Part shown: piece after piece, positions 62,855 through 64,000 of the stretch | Layout of the letters: each line of letters begins with the position of its first letter | Position numbering within the stretch: the stretch's first letter is position 1 | DNA from: an uncultured Maribacter sp. | GTDB lineage: Bacteria > Bacteroidota > Bacteroidia > Flavobacteriales > Flavobacteriaceae | Direction: 5' to 3' | DNA length: 64,000 nucleotides | NCBI GenBank assembly: GCA_947493885.1 | Contig: CANLTE010000004.1 | Location: 1 to 64,000 of the forward strand | Made by a program: the position numbers and the translations under genes | The notes under the pieces: generated by a model | What the model saw: only the letters and a program-made list of their open reading frames with translations | Databases searched by the model: none | Told to the model about the DNA's origin: nothing

Positions 62855-63205
62855 ATGGAATCATTAATTAAGTTCGTAGAAGAGGAGTTTGTAGCTAAAA
62901 AAGAATTTCCAAAGTTTTCTGCAGGTGACACTATCACAGTTTACTACGAAATTAAAGAGGGAGAAAAAACACGTACACAGTTCTTTAAAGGTGTAGTAAT
63001 TCAAAGAAGAGGTAGTGGTTCTACTGAAACTTTTACTATTCGTAAAATGTCTGGAACAGTAGGTGTTGAGCGTATTTTCCCCTTAAATATGCCAGCATTA
63101 CAAAAAATTGAAGTTAACAAAAAAGGTAAAGTACGTAGAGCACGTATATTCTACTTTAGAGGTTTAACTGGTAAAAAAGCGAGAATTAAAGAGATTAGAG
63201 GTTAA
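62855..63205 (+). CDS. rplS: 50S ribosomal protein L19
   Basis: This 116-residue ribosomal protein lies at the interface of the subunits. The family sequence is evident: FPKFSAGDTITVYYEIKEGEKTRTQFFKGVVIQRRGSGSTETFTIRKMSGTVGVERIFPLNMPALQKIEVNKKGKVRRARIFYFRGLTGKKARIKE. Length is normal. Confidence 0.98.
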   Translation: MESLIKFVEEEFVAKKEFPKFSAGDTITVYYEIKEGEKTRTQFFKGVVIQRRGSGSTETFTIRKMSGTVGVERIFPLNMPALQKIEVNKKGKVRRARIFYFRGLTGKKARIKEIRG

Positions 63206-63232
63206 CGCTACAATCTTAAAGAAATACTTATT

Positions 63233-63266
63233 AAAGCATCGATTTTGAAAAATCGATGCTTTTTTT
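63233..63266 (+). terminator. Terminator of rplS
   Basis: AAAGCATCGATTT-TGAA-AAATCGATGCTTT, a 13-bp perfect stem followed by a T-tract. Confidence 0.92.
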
Positions 63267-63338
63267 ATGAACAATTGTTAATAACTATTGTTAATACGTT
63301 GTTTATTCGTTTTTCTCAAATTTCTTTGTGCCAAAATA

Positions 63339-63498
63339 TAAATTTGCTAAATTTAAAGTAAGATTTTGAGGAAATGTCAAGCATGATATAAATCAAAGTC
63401 CTTATAAAGTTAGCGTTCTTTATATTGTTGTTTAATCTATCGTTGCTTTAAAAAGCAATCATGAGATGAGTACGTATTTAAAAAGCTGTCGCTTTTTT
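63339..63498 (+). ncRNA. Candidate small RNA, first unit
   Basis: A TAAATTTG box at 63339-63346, an exact -7 match, would start a transcript near 63352. It would end at the hairpin with T-tract at 63480-63498, giving about 147 bases. It includes the TTGCTTT/AAAGCAA stem. Sequence conservation is not tested here, so this is a candidate only. Confidence 0.3.
63480..63498 (+). terminator. Terminator-like hairpin in the non-coding gap
   Basis: AAAAAGC-TGTC-GCTTTTT followed by T. It is a short stem but has the proper T-tract. Confidence 0.5.
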
Positions 63499-63702
63499 CT
63501 GATATGTATGAGTGTTGTTATAGTGTTTATTCGTAAACAATAACTAGAACAACGCCAAAGTAACAAAAAGGGAAAAGAGCATTTATTTGACTAAAAACCA
63601 AGTAATTACGAAAAAATTCCAAACGTAAGAATAGTATACAAAGGCAATCAAGGGTTGCGGTTTTGTTGTAAATACAAAATGTTAATTTGTACACTTTCTA
63701 AG

Positions 63703-63745
63703 AAAGCCATATCAATTGTACTTAGTACTGTGATATGGCTTTTAT
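63703..63745 (+). terminator. Strong hairpin upstream of icd
   Basis: AAAGCCATATCA (63703-63714) pairs with TGATATGGCTTT (63731-63742), a 12-bp perfect stem with a 16-base loop and a short T-run. No protein gene ends nearby on the plus strand, so it must terminate a non-coding transcript or read-through. Confidence 0.65.
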
Positions 63746-63803
63746 CGTTTAATTTATCACCCTTGTATTTCCCTTGATATTCGTCACCTATATCTTAAAA
63801 TCG

Positions 63804-63811
63804 TATATTTG
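63804..63811 (+). promoter_or_regulatory. -7 element of icd (TATATTTG)
   Basis: Exact TAnnTTTG match 26 bases before the ATG of the isocitrate dehydrogenase gene. Confidence 0.55.
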
Positions 63812-63822
63812 CTCCGCTTTAA

Positions 63823-64000
<178 letters not shown>

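Overview
The window is chromosomal DNA from a member of the Bacteroidetes, almost certainly a marine-type Flavobacteriaceae. The evidence is: clearly AT-rich sequence; start codons preceded by A-rich stretches instead of Shine-Dalgarno sequences; many promoters of the Bacteroidetes TAnnTTTG type; type IX secretion components (PorD, a PorP/SprF-like protein, a cargo protein with a C-terminal sorting domain); RprX/RprY-type regulators; a YtxJ bacillithiol-system protein; and the bamD-rpoZ-coaBC-porD-recN gene order. No tRNA, rRNA, CRISPR array, insertion sequence or prophage gene was seen.

Layout. 1-89 is the tail of a protein with perfect 36-bp repeats. 185-7437 is the most unusual region: three tandem paralogous TPR sensor histidine kinases, each preceded by the same kind of hairpin/T-tract/TATACCTTG leader, then a single LuxR-type response regulator. 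7614-14168 holds a conserved unknown protein, glyA, a lipoprotein with a possible sigma-54 promoter, ytxJ and clpB. 14288-19865 carries a TetR regulator, a PorP/SprF-like protein with a C-terminal SPOR-like part, two convergent lipoprotein genes, smpB, a Crp/Fnr-like regulator and pcm. 20044-26969 is a long plus-strand operon (oxidoreductase, hydroxyacyl-CoA dehydrogenase, DUF1015, YggS, DnaQ/GIY-YIG nuclease, K+ channel, miaA). 26999-39382 is almost entirely minus strand: RprY/RprX, coaE, YbbR, a glycosyltransferase, fabI, recN-porD-coaBC-rpoZ-bamD, dapA and DUF6913.

39451-41577 encodes a UshA-type 5'-nucleotidase split into two proteins in reversed domain order, plus a GNAT enzyme. 41644-45062 is a secreted pair: a beta-helix T9SS cargo and an FN3-like lipoprotein. 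45175-48514 is GNAT-prmC-ligA. It diverges from ribD-HAD-DMT transporter-yigZ through a very compact promoter pair. 52278-54883 is dnaA, a tyrosine phosphatase and an RsmI-like methyltransferase. 54941-58060 groups cell-wall genes (lysozyme-like protein, mltG, GNAT, dapF). 58188-64000 contains a Deg protease, long-form GAPDH, a coiled-coil membrane protein, trmD, rplS, a structured 571-bp non-coding gap and the start of a monomeric isocitrate dehydrogenase.

Most genes are housekeeping. The parts worth a second look are the kinase triplication with its repeated leader and its near-identical catalytic half, the non-coding region between rplS and icd, the split and permuted nucleotidase, the period-7 repeats upstream of the RprX-like kinase, and several genes whose -7 box almost touches the start codon. 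Function assignments come from recognised motifs only; no database search was run.
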